Shown in pieces: positions 1 to 13,174 of a DNA stretch of 64,000 nt. The DNA is from Rhynochetos jubatus. Its lineage: Eukaryota; Chordata; Aves; Eurypygiformes; Rhynochetidae. Within the stretch, counting starts at the first letter, position 1, and every line of letters begins with the position of its first letter. The notes under the pieces were generated by a model that saw nothing but the letters and a program-made list of their open reading frames with translations, searched no databases and was not told the origin of the DNA. The stretch covers positions 95,949,086 through 96,013,085 of the forward strand of contig CM050650.1 of assembly GCA_027574665.1 (NCBI GenBank), given 5' to 3'. The position numbers were made by a program, and so were the translations under genes.

Positions 1-220
1 GAGTATACTTTACAGAACTTTTGAGATTGAATCCTATCAAAACCAATATAAATTTATAACTTTCCTATCTGTCAGCGAATTTCACACTTTGAACTTGTAG
101 CTTAAAGGAAAATTATAATGGTTTTAGCAAAGCCATGGTAAATTGCTAAAGTGTGAATTCCTAGACTTCTGTTCTAAAACTTTTTGTGTTTTCAGCTTCA
201 GTCACTGCAGTATATTGATG

Positions 221-1262
221 ATAGAATGTCACAGAATCACTAAGGTTGGAAAAGACGTATGAGATCATCTAGTCCAACCATCAACCCAACACTACCATAC
301 CCACTAGACCATGTCCTCACGCACCACGTCTACATGCTCCTTGAACACTTCCAGAGATGGTGACTCCACCATTTCCCTGAGCAGCCTGTTCTAATGTCTG
401 ATCACTCTTTCAGTTAAGTTTTTCCTCATACCTAATCTAAACCTCATGATATAACTTGAGGACATTTCCTCTTGTCCTATCACCAGTTACCTGGGAGAAC
501 AAGCCAGCACCCACCTCCCTACAACCTCCTTTCAGGTAGCTGTAGAAAGCTGTCAGGTCTCCCCTCAGCCTCCTCTTCTTTAGGCTAAACAAATCTAGGT
601 CCCTCAGCCCCTCCTCATAAGACTTGTTCTCTAGATCCTTCAACAGCTTTGTGGTCCTTCTCTGTACACACTCCAGCATCTCTATGTGCTTCTTGTAGTG
701 AGGGGCCCAAAACTGAACACAGTACTTCAGGTGCAGCCTCACCAGTGCCGAGTACAGGGGCACAATCACTTCCCTACTCCTGCTGACCACACTGTTCCTG
801 ATAAAGGTCAGAATGCTGTTGGCCTTCTTGGCCACCTGGACACACTGCTGACTCATATTCAGCTCAGGTCCTTTTCTGCCTGACAGCTTTTCAGCCACTC
901 TTTCCCAAGTCTGTAGCACTGCCTGGAGTGGTTGTGACCTAAATGCAGGACCTGGCACCTGGCATAGTTGAACTTCATACAGTTGACGTCAGCCCATCAA
1001 TCCAGCCTGTCCAGGTCCCTCTGCAGGGTTCTCCTAACCTTGAGCAGGTCAACACTCCCACCCTACTTCATGTCATCTTCAAACTTACTGAGGGAGCACT
1101 CAATCGTCTCATCCAGATCATTGATAAATATGTAAACAAGACCGGCCCCAACACTGAGACCTGGGGGACACCACTTGTAACCGGCCACCAACTGGACTTC
1201 ACTCTGTTTACCACAACCCTCTGTGCTCTGCCCTCCAGCTAGTTTTTTATGCAGTGAAGTCT
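221..1262 (-). mobile_element. CR1 LINE, 5'-truncated, minus strand
   Basis: The low-coordinate edge carries the reverse complement of a CR1 3' end (AGAATCAC then a TTGGAAAAGAC block). The body translates on the minus strand into the C-terminal part of a CR1 reverse transcriptase. The frame at 437-958 contains [33 protein letters not shown] and [13 protein letters not shown], all typical of CR1 ORF2 ends. Further upstream on the minus strand (about 960-1250) the homology continues in other frames with stops, so the copy is dead. Roughly 1 kb remains of an element that is about 4.5 kb when complete, as expected for 5'-truncated LINE copies. The upstream limit near 1262 is approximate. Confidence 0.93.
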
Positions 1263-2169
1263 TGTGCTGGTTTCAGGCAGGGATGAGATGCTCTCCTGCA
1301 GAGAGCTGTCTGGCCTACCATCTTGTTTCATTCAATGATACATGAAGCTCAGTGGTCAGTTTGCAACGCAGGTTTGCAGCAGTCTGCAAGGTGGGAAAAA
1401 GTGACATGGAATCTTTTGATTAGAAGATACTATTTGAGTGGGAAAGCATTTTGAAGAGAATGAGAAATCTGTGTTTTCTGACATGTAGGAAACTGCTGAT
1501 GATTTTGTTTCCTCAATCAACAGGTAGATAAAGTACTAGCATTTCATTGCAAAATCTAGATTACAAAATATTTGACATTAAAAAAATAAGTCCATTACCC
1601 TACTATCATATCTCTATGCTATTGTAACCTTTAATTTAATATACAATATTTAATTTTATTCACAGTGTGAACACCTGTCATTTCTTTTTGCCAGTTTCAG
1701 TCCTTGCCAAAAAACAAGGATGTTTACACTGGATGAAGAAAACCTATACATAGTTACACTATTGGTAAATAATATAGTTTCAGAAACAGCTTTATTCACA
1801 TTTCTTCATTAGTTATTTTTCACTTGTTCTCTGATTACTTACACCATTTGGTAATTACATAATTCAGAGGAAGATTATTAATCTGAATTAATAATGATGC
1901 AACTAGATTGAGGACTTTCAATCTCTTTAACTTGTCAGGCAAGAAAATGTGGGGTTGTTTTCAGTTGAACTTGCCTTTCCTATTCGTTTTTCTAGCACTT
2001 TGCTTCATTTGCAAGTTAAGCAAAAGTTTTATTCGAAAATCGTGTATCTAAATGTCACTATCCAAAATTTAAGTTCCTTCCTTCAAGTGTGCATAATTTT
2101 CTTCCTGAGGTCTTCAGGAATATATAACACTCTTCACTTGTAACCAAGTAAATATGGTTTCTGCTGTTA

Positions 2170-2405
2170 GCAAGGGGAGGTCCAGCTGTGTGCTGAACTG
2201 GCAGTGCAGGGGTTTAGACTCGCCATGGTCTGAGCTGGGTGTCACTGGTTTAACCCCAGAACTGGGACCTGTGACTTCTAACTCCTTACTCCAACTTCAG
2301 CTCTGGGGGTGGCTCTGCTGGAAAGGGATGACAGTTCTGGGGCTGGGAGGCTGAGGGAAATAGAGGTGTGAGGTTAACCCAGAACAAGAGTCCTCCTGGG
2401 AAGAG
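2170..2405. other. GC-rich patch of unknown origin
   Basis: About 235 bp with clearly higher GC than its AT-rich surroundings and many CTGGG/CAGG words. It does not match the CR1 or LTR copies in this window by eye. It has no long open frame, and edges are judged from composition only. It could be an old unclassified repeat or a small regulatory island. Confidence 0.35.
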
Positions 2406-3150
2406 GTGTTTTGTTCAACACTTCCTCCCATTTTGTTATTGAGGCTTTCCTCTGCTAGACATGATATTCTTTCCTCTGTAATGTGTGTCAGATAGTTCAC
2501 TTTCTAAATTAGTCACTACTTTACATGACTAGTTCAGAGATTTTTCTGCTGAAATACTGGAAATATAAAATAATGGTTTCAGTATGTTCAACACTGAAGT
2601 AAAAATACTGTGTTTTGACAGGGGTAATTGTGCCACTTCGTGTTTGGTTCACAGAAAGAACTTCAAAGAATGATGAACATCCAAATAAATGACCTCATGA
2701 CAATCTACTTAATTAGAATAAATTAGAAGAAGATATTGTTTTACCAGAAGAGAATCACTAGAGTTGTCTCTAACAAGACACTTAATTATATACATCAAGG
2801 GAAATTTCTTAAGGGACCTCTCTTTTCTTCATCTATGTAACTCATTTAACATAGTTCCTCCTTTGTAAATGTGATTGGGGAGATATTTTAAACTGGGTAA
2901 AATAGATCTAATTTCATCACCCATAAAAACTTAGTAAAAGTTCCAACCAATCACAGAAGATGATAATCCCAAAGATGATTTTTAGTTTAATGAAAATTAG
3001 ATTTTATATTTGTGAAGAGTGACTAAATTCAGGTATAATATCCTAATGACATACTGAAACGAAAACATGCCATTGTTGTATAGTGTTCCCTAAATTAAGT
3101 AGATTTTTAGAATTATGAATACAAAATACAAATTTGGACACCCCAGCCCA

Positions 3151-3177
3151 CCCCCCCCCCCCCCCCCAAAAAAAAAA
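3151..3177. repeat. C17-A10 homopolymer pair
   Basis: Seventeen C followed directly by ten A, preceded by a short C-rich run. On the minus strand it is a long G-run. The length is likely variable and the region hard to sequence. Two overlapping frames crossing it read as poly-proline/lysine and are artefacts. Confidence 0.95.
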
Positions 3178-5130
3178 TCTCAAACACAAAATACCACAGC
3201 TTATTTTATTGTTTGGATTTTTTTTAATATGTATTCTTATATTTCATCCTTTTCTTGTCAGAGAAATATATTTTTCATTACTGAAAGCCCTTTTTCGTGT
3301 TCTGAATCTAAGGCAGCAGCTAGGACATTAATGAAAGAGCTCCCAAAATGCAGCTAGGAACTAGACTAGAAAAAACAATTTCATTATGTATATTACCTTT
3401 TTTTGGTATCGACTTCAATGCTCTTTAATTCTCATGGCTGGAAGTATTCGAATGTCCTTCCAGCTTGGTGACATAATTTTCAATTTTTTTTTATTTTATT
3501 TAACATTTAAGTTGCACCCTGATGAGTATATTCCATCTGCTTATTATGCAACTGATACATAGCTTGCAAATTAATGATCACAAGCTGTGAGAAACCTATT
3601 TCACTTGAGTTCAAAACCCATCGGAACTCAGTGTTGAAGTTCATGACATTTTTTGAGGATCTGAAATGCCATTAGTGAGTTACATAATTAGACAGTTTTT
3701 GAAGTAGTTTTGGTCAAGAGTGTTTAGTGGAAGAATATATAATAAAATGTCCTTGTAAGAGGACTGTAATTTTCATTATGTTACCATTCTAATTTTTTTC
3801 AGAAAAGTGTATATAATTTTTAACCATTGATACATATTGTATTTACATGGTATCAATCAAGATGGCAAGAAAAGATATAAAGACCCTCTTGCTAATGGAT
3901 TGATCAGTGAAAAATGGCATATCTCATTCTTTCTGAAAGACACGCACTTTTCCCCCACACCCTGGGAATAATGATACCAAGAGGTACAGAATATTTTCTA
4001 TATTTTCTTGTTTTCAAGCTCCTAATACAAACAACAGGTATAACTCAGAGAATATCCACTAAATTTCCTTAAAAAACAGATTGAAATAGAAATTTTATCA
4101 CAGTGTTTATATTAGTTATGCTGTACTGAGATACATTAGAACTAGAATTCTGGAATAGGTAAATATGTTACAAGACATCTGTGGAGAAGCCACACTGTTT
4201 TGAAGCAACTAGATATTGGACAAGGTACGGTACAGTGTCTTGAATATCATTAAAAGTCTGTGTTTAGGTGATGGAATCCTGATTCTGGTCAACACAGTGA
4301 ATTGGGAGAAGCTTTTTCAGTGATTAAGCACAGAGATATTGGTAGGTTAGTGGATAAAAACAGTGCCACAGTTGCAATGACATGCACCACAAGTTAATAG
4401 TTTATGTGTAATTACAATAATGTTCTAGTTTGCATAAAGAGCAACAAATCTTCCATTTGTATCTACAATTTATTTTGCATACTAGCATGGTGTTGGAGCT
4501 CACAAAGTTGATTCATTTTGGCTGAAACTACACTGAAAGATACATTTCAGGAATAGACTTAGGATGTTTCAACAATTAATGCCTTTTTCTTTCCATGCTG
4601 CTTGATAAGACTCTAACCAAATCAAACTCTCCTTACAGTGAAAATATTCATATGTTGCAAGGATGCAACCAAAGTGTGTACTATAACTGATCCAAGTTTC
4701 TCCAAGGTCCAATGACTTTAGTGACTACATCATCATTGACCATAATGGGAGCTTAAATAACTATCTCATACCTTAGTACATACATGAATCGAAATATTCT
4801 TGAATGGAATCCAACCATAGAAAAAAATCACATGTGAAAAATAAGCAAAAGCCACATTATCAACTTATAATTTTGAATAATTACTATATTTACAAATTAT
4901 CTCATCTGAACATCCTCAGGGCTTTCATATGATCGCTCATCCCCAAACAGTTACGATCTTAATTTTCCTCAGATGCACTGGGAAACTCTTTTAGAATCCT
5001 CTCTTCTTATTGAAGTCATTATTCAGGAAACCTCTTTAACTCTAAAACAGAAAAGTTTCTCCCTTGAAAGAAAACAGCAAGTTAGAGCAATTTTACACTG
5101 CCATGCCAGTGTTCTAGGTAATATATATTG

Positions 5131-5644
5131 AGATCGGTACTGTTTAACATCTTCATCAGTGACATGGATGATGGGATCGAGTGCACCCTCAGCAAGTTTG
5201 CTGTTGACACCAAGCTGTGTGGTGTGGTCAACACACTGGAGGGAAGGGATGCCATCCAGAGGGATCTGGACAGGCTGGAGAGTCACTGACAACCTCCTGA
5301 AGCTCAACAAGGCCAAGAGCAAGGTCCTGTATCTGGGTTGGGGCAATCCTAAACACAAGTGCAGGCTGGGCAGAGAATATATAGAGAGTTGATTCTCCCC
5401 CTCTATTCTGCTCTTGTGAGACTCCACCTGGAGTACTGCATCCAGCTCTGGAGCCCTCAAAATAAGAAGGATATAGACTGGTTGGAACGAGTCCAGAGGA
5501 GGACCATGAAGATGATCAGAGGGCTGGAGCACCTCTCCTATGAAGAAAGGCTGATGATCTTTAAGGTCCCTTCCAACCATAACCATTCTATGATTCTATG
5601 ATCTTTAAGGTCTCTTCCAACTTAAACAATTCTGTGATTCCATG
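5131..5644 (+). mobile_element. CR1 LINE fragment with internal deletion and duplicated tail
   Basis: Plus-strand CR1 3' half. It begins at the block equivalent to '[19 protein letters not shown]' and runs through NLLKLNKAKSKVLYLGWGNP, then jumps near 5388 directly to the [15 protein letters not shown] block. Compared with the copy at 45.8-46.8 kb, about 140-150 bp are missing there. A second jump near 5553 leads straight to the 3' end. That end is present twice as a 44-bp tandem (5554-5597 and 5598-5641), each copy holding ATGATCTTTAAGG and an ATTCTATG-like tail. Non-functional. Confidence 0.93.
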
Positions 5645-8600
5645 AACTGTGTTTATTGTGAGAAAAGGATCATAAAAAAACCCATGAGACTCTGAGACTG
5701 ATTTCAAGTACATCTTTTTGTTCTCAAAACATAATGGCAAAAGGAAGCTCCCTTATGTAATATTGGAAGACAGGTTGCTTTATTATGGAATGTTTTTATA
5801 TAAATTGAAAAACTTAATATGAAACATAGAAAAAATGTTGATTTGTTTAGATTTCAGAAAAAAATGTTTTCTTCTTTGTGTAGAAGATATTCCTCTTTCA
5901 AAAATTTTCCAGCATTCTAGGGAAACTTTATGTCAGGATAATTGTAACCTTTCACTAATATTCCACTCTAGAAAATCACCTTATACATGTGCTACAAATT
6001 TACCTCAAATATGAAAACATTCAGTCAGCTCATTTTAAAAAAAAGAGACACAGAGACAAGAAATTAAACAAAACATAATGCTGCTGGGTGCACTGGAGGT
6101 GGGAATGCAGTTTCCACAACTAGGATACTTCACATCATGGTAAGACTACCTTCTGCAATAGTAATAATTCATAATTTATTATTTTTATTTGAGCTACTCA
6201 TACATCCACATGAATAAAGACATCCTGTTCTGACATTTCTTTATCATAATAACTCAATTATATAATCTTTTAATCCATTTTAGAATTTTAAAATTGCAGT
6301 TACATCTGGTACCATTTTAATATCTTAAGATTCTACAACAATTTTTAAATCTCCTTATGATTTGTCTTCTGTCAGATACGTAAATTATTCATACAACAGT
6401 GTATGTTTTACAGCCCTGGTATATGCTCTATTTACCTTCTCCAAGTTATTTCAAGTGCTACAATAACAAAAAAAAAAATCATAGTAACAGGTTGGAATAC
6501 TATATTCTGTAAGGGGACACGTATCAAAGAGTACTGATAAGTATTCTGCTGCCATTTAATTTTCATTTCATTTCATTTCATTTCATTTCATTTCATTTCA
6601 TTTCATTTCATTTCATTTCATTGTCTTAATTTTCCTCCTCCATGGTTTTCAACAATTTCATAGAAGACACTTAAAAAAATTAACAATAATATAAAAACCT
6701 GACTTATATAAAATACTAGTCCAGGATTCAATATCCATTTGAAGAATTTGCATTCTAATATAGCTTGATTTGGATTTGTTTGGGGTTTTTTTTTACCTTT
6801 TTTTTTTTTAAATTTCACACTGTGTGTATCTAATATTAAGTTGCTTGTATTTATCAGTTCCAAATATTCTGATAATGTAAATCCCCTCACCTTCTGCTTC
6901 TACTGAAAGGTAAAATCAAGAGATACTTCTGCAGACAGTGATCACTGCTGAAATGGGCACACACAAGCATTCATTAAGCTTATAATGGAATTGTGGTGTT
7001 CACAAATTACAAACTCCTTCTGGGTGGCCACATATCTTAAATTACAATTACACTTAATTACTAATACCGTATATCAGCAGTTGATGGACAGTTATTTTCT
7101 TTTCAGTCCTTATACCATGCCTTCCAGACCCACGTTTCTTGTAGACAAAAAGAATATGGTTGATAGTAAACTGTGATTTATTAACCATAGTCATTAGTAT
7201 AGTAAACAAAAACCATCATACATTCCACTGATATCACTGTGATAATGAGTACCACTAGCACAGTACAAAGATTAGCGTCTATCCATATTCCTATTTAAAT
7301 ATATATCATGCAACATATGGAAAGCATTTGTTATTTTACAGCCAATTCTGTCAAAAAATGCTATTAAGGTCCCAAGTATTTTTATATATTAGTACTGGGG
7401 TTTTTTTGTTTTCTTTTGTTTTGGTTTTTTTTTTTTTTAATGACAAAACACTTAAATAACACCAGCAAGTACTTTTGGCTATATAGTAGGTTGAGTGAAT
7501 TTCTTGGAAAAGAAGATTGAATAAGTGCTGTTCATTTTAAAGGTGAATGGACACTGAATAGTTTGCTATCTGTAATGGAATGTTTATTCTGGAGGTGGGG
7601 AAGTGAAAGTTCCTTCTTCCATTTTTCTATAGAACATAAACAACAAAACACATTAAGAGTTTAGTTTGTTTTCTGCTTTATAGCTGCCAATCCCATAGAA
7701 AAAGAAAGAAGAATGGCTTTCAAGAAGCTATTGGTATTTACTGTCACATTTGTTTTCATCTCCCACACAAATACACTTCCCAGGACATCTGGACAGTATC
7801 TTTTTGAATATAAGCATTTTGAATGATTTCCAGAGGTACTATTGGATAATTAGTCTTCCAGAAATATGGCATAGTTGTATAGGGTTTCTTTCAAAGAAAT
7901 TTTATTTGTTATAAATGCAAACTTATATAACTGATTGATAGTAGTTTTAAACAGATCATCAAGTTTCATTTAGCAAGTGACAATTTGCATATTTTAACTT
8001 AATAGACTAGAAGAGCTATGGCTATTTTATTTCTATATTTACTGTGAACTCAATCAAAAACCAAAATGTATTCTACATTTAACATATACCGCTACAGGTA
8101 GAACTATAAATGTTATTTTTACTTCTTTCCTCTTGATCTTCTAGATGGGTGACAAGTCTCAAATCAAAGTTAGAAAACATTTGCAAATACTTACTCTATA
8201 TAAGAAAGCACTTAAATTCAAATAAAACTAAGCACAGACACATGCTGAAAGCTGAAAGTCTGTATTTGTTTTCCTAAATGGTGTTAGATCCTTAACATCT
8301 TTTCTAAGATCACGTTTTATCAAGACTCTCCACCTCTAAAACCACGAAACTTTGAAGAATGTCTAAAAATTTTACATAAACTGTCTTGTTCATTCATATG
8401 CAATTTGCAAAAGACAGAAATTATTTTAGACTATTAATTTGCTGAATTATTATTCAAACACAGCAGCAGGTCTCCTGGTCTTGACAACTAAAATGCAATT
8501 GCATTATAATAAAATATGATTGCATACACTTTCATATAGCATAATACAATATAAAATAAGATATTCCTGTTGAATTATTAATATATGGCCAAAGTTTTTT

Positions 8601-11600
8601 TAAAAAAAAAAGTTAAGAATTTGATTAGGGCATGGTAAAAAGAGCTATAATGTTTGAATGCAACATATAGAGCTTATTTTTATTTTTTATTTCCATGTTT
8701 TCTTAAGTTTTTTATTTAAAGCTCATGCATCAGACAATTTTGATTTCTTTTTATCATTTTGTGTGAAAACTCAGCTAACCTGAAAATTTAAAAAAATTAT
8801 ATAGGCTTAATTTTTGAGAAATTTTTCTGTACTTAACTCTGTAATTCAGACTACAATATATCTAATACCTCAATTTGTATTAGAATAGTCATGGACATTT
8901 GAAGAAATTAGATTGTAAGAAGGAAAGAAGTATGTTTCATTGCACATTTTTAGAAGGAAAGAGGAAATGGGGCCTATATGATTATCTGCAGTGGGATTTT
9001 AAAAGCCTTCTTTAAATGCCCATCAGGTATGATTGTATAGGTCTCAGATACAACCATAGGAACAAAAGAGCTGGACAGTACATAGTGTCATCCATCACTG
9101 ACACTTCTTGAGCTGGGCATTGCAAAGTTGAGATGGCTGAGATGTAGTTTCCAAAAAAAAAAAAAGAATAAAAAGAGAGACTTACATTACCTTTATCGAT
9201 TAAGTTGTAGTCTAGGAGTTTAGAAGGAAGCTACACTTCCAGAGAAGACTGAGAAGGGCTTCCAAAATCATTAAATAAATAGCACAATACCCCTGAAAGT
9301 TGTTCCTTGGCAAAGATTTAGAAGTGATTTAAAAGCACATCTGTTCACATAAAAAGACAAAAGGATAAAGCAAGAAGTAGAACATCTATAGAGGTAGACA
9401 AGAAACCACTCCAGAGAATACTTTTTAGGGCAGTATGTGCATTTTTTTCTCTCACTATCCATTGATTTTAGAATGCAAGTAGACAAATACCACAAAAATT
9501 ATTTTTCCCATTAGAAATTATTTTATGAAACAGGTATGTTCACTTAACTTCCTCTGTGATGTCTTCTGTGATCAGCCCTGTTCTGAAGTGTCAGTCTAAC
9601 AACTGGGGAACAATATGTAATACAATTCTATCACTATACAGACCTGTATCAGTGACCCATACTAAGTAGGCTATTGAGGAGAGTTTTATATGAAGGGATT
9701 TCTCTAAATGATAATAATACCAGAAGTAGATAGAAGATGTTAAGTTTTATTTAGCATATCCAGCAGTAGAAATACAAATCACCATCACATGAATTTTTGG
9801 GGTGGGATGTTGAAGACAGAGGCTTCCATTATTGTCAAACTTAAAGCAGGTTGAAAGATATGAGTTTCACAATTTAGAAGGGCCTGTGGAGTTACCTTTT
9901 TAGGTCTTTCTTGTTGACTGTAATAACAAATGCAATCTAAAAAATCATAAGATTCTTCCTGCTATTGCTCTCTGATGTGAAGACAGCAATAGCATTGTTT
10001 CAGTACTTAGAGGTTGTACAGGCTGTATCAAAGTTCGGAAGTTACAGAGCAGAGAAATTCCTTGATGGTAAAACACACTTCACTAGAAAATTCTACCTGA
10101 GTGTTGAAGTTTGCAGAACAAAAAATACAGTTATATTCCTCAAAGATATATTCAGAGTATATAAGTAATTTCAAAGGTTAAGAAACAAAGTTATTTGCTA
10201 GTTTACTGGTAACAATGCATTGATCACTGGAAGAATCGAATACGTGCCTCTTAAATTTCAAGTGCAATGTTATATTGGGAATATTGTCTAGCTAAATTGG
10301 TGGGTTAACAGATATACAAACCTACAGACACATTTGCAGACACAAAGGTTAACACAAAGAAATCCCCTGAGTACAGTAGGTAGGGCATGGATCAAAAACT
10401 TGGATGAAACTTGGTTGTGATTGCTTTCCAACTCTGTCTACAAAGCCACCATCAAAAAAAGAATAGGGCAAAATAAGTAGTTCTTCTTTCAGTATGATGA
10501 CAAATATGTTGCTCTGGAATAGTAGTTGCACAGAAAGCAGTACAGTAAAGGTGTTTTCCATGTAATCTATCTTGAGAAACAGAAAAAAAATCAAACCCTG
10601 AGAAGGTATGCTACTATTATACTTAGTTTCCATTGTTGTCTAAAATAAATACCCTTATTGCATTCTAAAATAAAAGAAATTCTCTGGTAAAAATACAAGA
10701 ACATGTACTTTCACACAAAGACAAGATAGCACTTGTTATCCAAAAACAATAGTGAATTTGTATTGCATTTTTGGTTAATTAATTGTGTATGCAAGTGACA
10801 CGAAAAATTAATAGTTACATAAAAATAAATTTATACTTTGAAGCAGTAAAACAACAGTGACAATCTGTAAATATGTTTATAAAACTTAAAAATTCTAAGT
10901 ATTATGTATCCTGTTGCTGTATAAAATCACTAAGAATATTTAGAGTCTCAATCCTTTTAATATATGACCCTTTTGCAGTTTTTGCAGTGTTGATTAAAAT
11001 TTAATAGTTTTAAACCCGGGAAGTTTAATGATAACAAAACCACACGTTGCTGAAAATCCCAATTGAGTTCTGAAGATTATAGAAAAACATTTTTTTTAGC
11101 TTGCCAAGTTCTACAAATGCATTCATTCCATACATTAAATGGCTATACAAATGTTTCTTGATGGTTTATGGGAAATAAGCTTTTGTATGTATATCAAACC
11201 AGATAGGGCTATTTCTTGACTAAATGATATCTTATTCTTTCCTTTCCTTGGAAAGATTATTTATTATTTACTTTTATTAATTTTGGGGATTTTTTTCTCC
11301 TAAAAAATATTTCTTCAAAACATCAATGTAAATATATGTTACTTAGTCTAGATTTTACTTTATTTCTTCAAATATTCTATTTGCTTGGCTGATCTTTCTT
11401 CATTAAACAATACCCACAGTCTTCAATCCATCCAGTTTCCAAATTCTTCATTAAATTATATTTTTATGTCTTCTTAGAATTATGCTAGCTGACACATCTA
11501 CAGACATTTGTCCCATTTAGATTTCCACTGTGAACAAATAATTTCAAATGTCAAGTGTTCTCTTATAAAGACAATCAACAGGACCATATGTAAACTAATT

Positions 11601-11937
11601 CATTAGTTACTGTGAAAAATACCAAATATATTCTTATTTTAATGCAAGATTAAAGAAGGGTATCATAAATGACATTTTAGAGAATCAATTGAATGTAGTT
11701 CAATGATATCATTAATTTAATACTTTGGTGCTTTGAAATATATGGACACTCTACACAGAAAAATAATGTCCAGAATCATAGTTCAATATGTGGGACAGTT
11801 CAATATAAGGATCCAGATGACATATTGTCTGAAGAAACTAAGACCCTGCAGTTGATTTTACTCAGACTTAACAAACTTAAGGGTGGAATCACAAAACCCA
11901 AAATAACCTCTTAACCCTTTCTCCATGGACCATAGGA
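5645..11937. other. Gene-free AT-rich interval
   Basis: About 6.3 kb without a recognisable gene or large transposon. It contains a pentanucleotide array (6561-6620) and short A/T homopolymers near 6794, 7423, 8597 and 9152. Open frames up to about 94 codons show no family signature and look like chance frames. Confidence 0.65.
6561..6620 (+). repeat. (TTTCA)12 pentanucleotide microsatellite
   Basis: Twelve perfect tandem TTTCA units, 60 bp, with a partial unit on each side. The complement is (TGAAA)12. No sequence interruptions are visible, so length polymorphism between individuals is likely. Confidence 0.98.
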
Positions 11938-12737
11938 ACACAACTTTCACCTATAATTTTGCTGACAACACCCAGCTGTGTGGTGCGGTCAACATGCTGC
12001 AAGGATAGGATGCCATCCAGAGGGACCTTGACAGGCTGGAGAGGTGGGCCTCTGCCAACCTCATGACGTTCAAAAAGGCCAAGTGGAAGGTCCTGCCCCT
12101 GGGTCGGGGTAATCCCAAATACAAGTACAGGCTGGGCGGAGAATGGATAGAGAGCAGCCATGTGGAGAAGGACCTGGGGGTACTGGTAGATGAGAAGCTG
12201 AAGATGAGCAGTCAGTGTGCACTGGCAGCCCAGAAAGCCAACCATATTCCGGGCTGTACCCAGAGAAGCATGGCCAGCAGGTCGAGGGAGGGAAATTCTC
12301 CCCCTCTACTCTGCTCTTGTAAGACCCCACCTGGGAGTACTGTGTCCAGCTGTGGAGTACTCAGCATAAGAAAGATATGGATGGGTTGCAAGTCCAAAGG
12401 AGGCCACGACGATGCTCAGAGGGCTGGAGCACCTCTCCTATGAAGAAAGGGTGAGAGTATTGGACTGGAGAAGAGAAGGCTCAGGGGAGGCCTTATTGAA
12501 GCCTTCCAGTACCTGAAGGGGGGCTACAAGAAAGCTCGGGGGGGACTTTTTACAAGTGCCTATAGAGACAAGACAAGGAATAAGGAATTTAAATTGAAAG
12601 CGTGTAGATTTAGATTTCATATCAGGAAGAAGTTCTTCACTGAGAGGGTGGTGATGCACTGGAACAGGTTGCCAGGGAAGCGGTGGATGCCCCCTCCCTG
12701 GAAGTGTTCAAGGCCAGTCTGGATGAGGCTTTGAGCC
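11938..12737 (+). mobile_element. CR1 LINE, truncated at both ends
   Basis: Plus-strand CR1. It enters within the reverse transcriptase at the block reading like 'FADNTQLCGAVNML', followed by LMTFKKAKWKVLPLGRGNP and KYRLGGEWIESS (frame at 12063-12443). It then continues in shifted frames through the 'AGAGGGCTGGAGCACCTCTC' block to '…GGCCAGTCTGGATGAGGCTTTGAG'. The last ~100 bp of CR1, including the ATTCTATG tail, are absent, because the copy stops at 12737 where a degenerate LTR begins. Several frameshifts make it non-functional. Confidence 0.92.
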
Positions 12738-13174
12738 TTTTTTTTCATTTTGATAAAGCTAGTTTTCCTCACAGTAGCTAGTATGAGGCTATGTTTTGGG
12801 TTTGTGATGAGAAGAATATTGATAACACACTATTGTTTTTAGTTTTTGCTAAGAAACCTTGGTATCAAGTCAAAGACCTTTATTTCAGTTTCTGATACTG
12901 CACCGGGTTGCCAGCTTATTCTCTACAAACTAGCAGCTTGTAGACAAGCTTCCTACAAGACAACTGATCCAAAGTGACAAAAGGGACATTTCATGCCATG
13001 AAATATCAGGCCTTGTGTATAAGTTGGGGGAGCTGGCCAGAAGGGTAATCTCAATCCACAAGTTACCTTATTTTTTTTTCCTCTGATTCTCTCCCCCATC
13101 CTGCTGTGGGAATGGGGGGAGGTGAGCAATCCTCTGTGTGGTACTGCATTGTTGACTGGAGCTAAACCATGGCA
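12738..13174 (+). mobile_element. Degenerate solo LTR, ERVL-like, internally deleted
   Basis: Recognised by comparison with the other LTRs in this window. The 5' part shares CACAGTAGCTAGTATGAGGC, TATGTTTTG and ATTGATAACAC with the pieces at 32.8 and 58.3 kb. The 3' part shares CTGATTCTCTCCCCCATCC and ends GAGCTAAACCATGGCA, the worn form of the TTAAACCACGACA terminus. A GTATAAGTTGG segment near 13019 may be the old TATA region. At 437 bp it is shorter than the related 58.3-kb copy, with most of the R/U5 region missing. No internal retroviral sequence flanks it. Confidence 0.78.

Larger units (their letters stand above)
1263..5130. other. Gene-free AT-rich interval
   Basis: No coding region or recognisable gene is visible. 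Short open frames here have no family signature. The interval holds a GC-rich patch (2170-2405) and a C/A homopolymer pair (3151-3177), listed separately. The rest is AT-rich unique-looking DNA. Confidence 0.7.

Noticed and set aside
1264-1300. TGTGCTGGTTTCAGGCAGGG resembling an LTR start
   Set aside because: Only about 20 bp are similar to LTR 5' ends and the following sequence does not match any LTR copy here.
5023-5586. 187-codon minus-strand frame
   Set aside because: It lies antisense to a CR1 fragment; the plus strand carries the recognisable CR1 reverse transcriptase.
11889-12330. Minus-strand frames of 86-118 codons
   Set aside because: Antisense readings of the plus-strand CR1 at 11.9-12.7 kb.
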